A DNA stretch of 54,298 bases from Piscirickettsiaceae bacterium (GTDB taxonomy: Bacteria; Pseudomonadota; Gammaproteobacteria; Nitrosococcales; Methylophagaceae), in NCBI GenBank assembly GCA_013215775.1, contig JABSQO010000013.1, positions 1 through 54,298 of the forward strand, read 5' to 3'. Under the pieces are notes generated by a model. The model was not told where the DNA came from. It worked only from the letters and a program-made list of their open reading frames with translations, and did no database searches. Positions 53,064 to 54,298 of the stretch are shown here, piece after piece. Made by a program: the position numbers and the translations under genes. Each line of letters opens with the position of its first letter. Positions within the stretch are counted from its first letter, which is position 1.

Positions 53064-53264
53064 ATGACGACAGAAGAAACAACAATAACGGCGCGTATAG
53101 AGACGGATTATGATTTGGAGCAGATAGTAGAAATGGTTGAGGGTTTAACAGTTATTTCCAATGTCGATCTCGGAATGGCATCTGTGAGTATATTAGAGGG
53201 TGACTCTGGCAGAGTGACGCTAATTACGACGGCAAACGGAAAGTCAGCATTAGTTCACGCATAA
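53064..53264 (+). CDS. Hypothetical small protein
   Basis: Protein of 66 residues, MTTEETTITARIETDYDLEQIVEMVEGLTVISNVDLGM, then SVSILEGDSGRVTLITTANG. Acidic, no membrane segment or signal peptide; predicted helix followed by two to three strands. No family recognised. AAAGGGA binding site partly in a hairpin. It is followed by a strong terminator 20 bases on, so it is likely a separate transcript from the next gene. Codon use is like the rest of the element. Confidence 0.6.
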   Translation: MTTEETTITARIETDYDLEQIVEMVEGLTVISNVDLGMASVSILEGDSGRVTLITTANGKSALVHA

Positions 53265-53284
53265 ACTATTACCTGAAAAAAATA

Positions 53285-53317
53285 GCGCTGGGTGCTTTTA
53301 GTTCCAGCGTTTTTTTT
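53285..53317 (+). terminator. Intrinsic terminator
   Basis: CGCTGG (53286-53291) pairs with CCAGCG (53304-53309), followed by eight T (to 53317), with A residues on the left that can extend the stem. Confidence 0.85.
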
Positions 53318-53374
53318 GTAATATAGAAAGTAAGTCATAAATGACTAAGAAACGAAACAACTGGGGAGAGATGA

Positions 53375-54298
53375 ATGTCATCATTAGATATAAACGTACT
53401 GCGAGAATCTATCGGAAACATCACTAAAATTCTATCGGGCAGAGGAATTAAAGTGACACAGCGAGGCTCGCGAGCCTACGTTCAGTCTACAAAAGAAGGT
53501 GTGCCAATTAGAGTCAACCTTCCATACATACCAGATACAGCAAGTGAGACCTTAATAGACGCGATTAACGGCTTCTTGGATCACGAGGTTGGCCACTTGA
53601 TGTTTTCGGACTTCAGCACAATCTCGCAAGCAATGAAGCACGGCAAAGCAGCCGCAAATATGCACAATATAGTTGAAGACACCTACGTTGAACGTATGAT
53701 GGCTAAGCGGTTTAAGGGTTCTGCTATGAATCTCGATAACGTCGGTAAGTTCTTCTTAAGCAAGTACACGACACCAACAGTTGAAGAGGCCATTTCGGAA
53801 GGCGACATGGCGAAGATAGGCGCTTGTTTGATGGTTCCAGCTATTAGAGCGTGGGCAGGACAGCAAATATTTATAGACTACATGGAAGACAAGTGGGAGT
53901 TGATCGCCGACATTACAAAGAAAATACCGCAAGAGTTGCGCGACAAACTTCCGACAATTAGAAACTCAAAACAGGCTCTTGATTTAGGACTTGAAATTCA
54001 TCAATGCTTAAAAGAAAAAGAAGAAGAGCCCGAAGATGAGAAGGATAGCGGCGACGACTCTAAGAAGTCAGAGAAAGATGGTGGCAGCAAGGGTGAGTCC
54101 GATGATGACAAAGGCCACAAGGGTGACGACGATGAAGGTGATGTTGGTGACGAAGAAGAACCAGAACCGGAAGAAGAACCAGAGCCAGAGCCAGAGTCAG
54201 AAGGCGGTTCAGATTCGAGCGGCGAGGGTGATGAGTCCGATGAGGGTGAGGCCAAAGACGGTGAGGGTGAAGATGAAGATGAAGGTGGGGGCGAAGAT
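53375..54298 (+). CDS. CobT-like metallopeptidase/VWA-type protein, N-terminal part
   Basis: Open at the right edge; 308 residues present. The N-terminal domain has the zinc-type motif HEVGH at residues 70-74 (LDHEVGHLMFSDF) and 27 residues on NIVEDTYVE (98-106), the Glu-bearing second motif of this metallopeptidase group. From about residue 215 a low-complexity, mostly acidic tract follows (runs of EEP, EPEP, GDD, GEGD). This is the layout of CobT-like proteins of phages and mobile elements, in which a VWA domain comes next, beyond the window; these usually pair with a CobS/MoxR-type AAA+ ATPase. GGGGAGAG precedes ATG 53375. A minus-strand frame across the acidic tract is only its shadow. 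Confidence 0.75.
   Translation, partial: MSSLDINVLRESIGNITKILSGRGIKVTQRGSRAYVQSTKEGVPIRVNLPYIPDTASETLIDAINGFLDHEVGHLMFSDFSTISQAMKHGKAAANMHNIVEDTYVERMMAKRFKGSAMNLDNVGKFFLSKYTTPTVEEAISEGDMAKIGACLMVPAIRAWAGQQIFIDYMEDKWELIADITKKIPQELRDKLPTIRNSKQALDLGLEIHQCLKEKEEEPEDEKDSGDDSKKSEKDGGSKGESDDDKGHKGDDDEGDVGDEEEPEPEEEPEPEPESEGGSDSSGEGDESDEGEAKDGEGEDEDEGGGED

Noticed and set aside
54001-54255. Minus-strand Ser/Pro-rich frame opposite the CobT-like acidic tract
   Set aside because: It is the complement of repeated Glu/Asp/Gly codons, with no family or binding site.

Overview
The window is a 54.3 kb piece of a gammaproteobacterial chromosome of low to moderate GC. Core gene order (rnfABC, thrS-infC-rpmI-rplT-pheST-ihfA-merR, rpoE-rseA-rseB-rseC-degP) is typical of the class. 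NhaD, Rnf and the protein sequences suggest a marine or halophilic lineage, perhaps near Methylophaga/Cycloclasticus; that placement is a guess from recall, not a computed result. The left edge cuts rnfC, and the right edge cuts a gene in a mobile element.

Layout. 0-5 kb: rnfC(partial)-rnfB-rnfA, a DAHP synthase and the NhaD Na+/H+ antiporter, all on the minus strand. 4.9-7.7 kb: a low-molecular-weight phosphatase, a CigR-like periplasmic protein and a fructosamine/ribulosamine kinase face rpiA; together they look like a repair module for proteins glycated by ribose 5-phosphate. 7.7-16.6 kb: peroxiredoxin, a Gfo/Idh oxidoreductase, two small unknown proteins, mfd, then a small membrane protein behind a Fur-like box, uvrC and pgsA. 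16.6-23.9 kb: an accessory segment between tRNA-Gly and tRNA-Asn. It holds an S24-like protein without catalytic residues, a duplicated RR/DRR-motif protein, a wrecked TetR gene, an AraC regulator, a thiol/redox run (cupredoxin-like, glutaredoxin, AhpD-like), an atypical tRNA-Cys, DUF6494, DUF2237, a two-sensor GGDEF protein and the first 19 codons of a dead response regulator.

23.9-34.8 kb is core information processing: aspartate aminotransferase, uvrB, tRNA-Val, the thrS-to-ihfA translation operon (infC appears to start at AUC), a MerR regulator and tRNA-Pro. 34.9-42.9 kb: a DUF5677-type protein behind a perfect inverted repeat, slipin and NfeD, an epimerase, an LHPP-like HAD phosphatase, then a second DUF6494 locus (pterin dehydratase, DUF6494, ferritin-like, VOC) led by a perfect palindrome with two 11-bp arms. 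This second locus keeps a 42-bp relic matching the start of DUF2237, so it is probably a decayed duplicate of part of the 20 kb locus. 43-50.1 kb: ygfZ, ygfX, nadB and the envelope-stress operon rpoE-rseA-rseB-rseC-degP, with a sigma-E-like promoter and a hairpin over the rpoE ribosome binding site.

From about 50.2 kb to the end is an integrated element: P4-type tyrosine integrase, AlpA-like and XRE-type regulators, a small unknown protein, and the 5' part of a CobT-like protein with an HEVGH metallopeptidase motif and a long acidic tract. Codon choice (many AGA/AGG) differs from the host genes.

The most unusual items are the duplicated DUF6494/DUF2237 thiol-iron modules with their palindromic operator, the kinase/phosphatase/rpiA repair cluster, the CobT-like metallopeptidase, and several decaying regulator genes in the tRNA-bounded segment.
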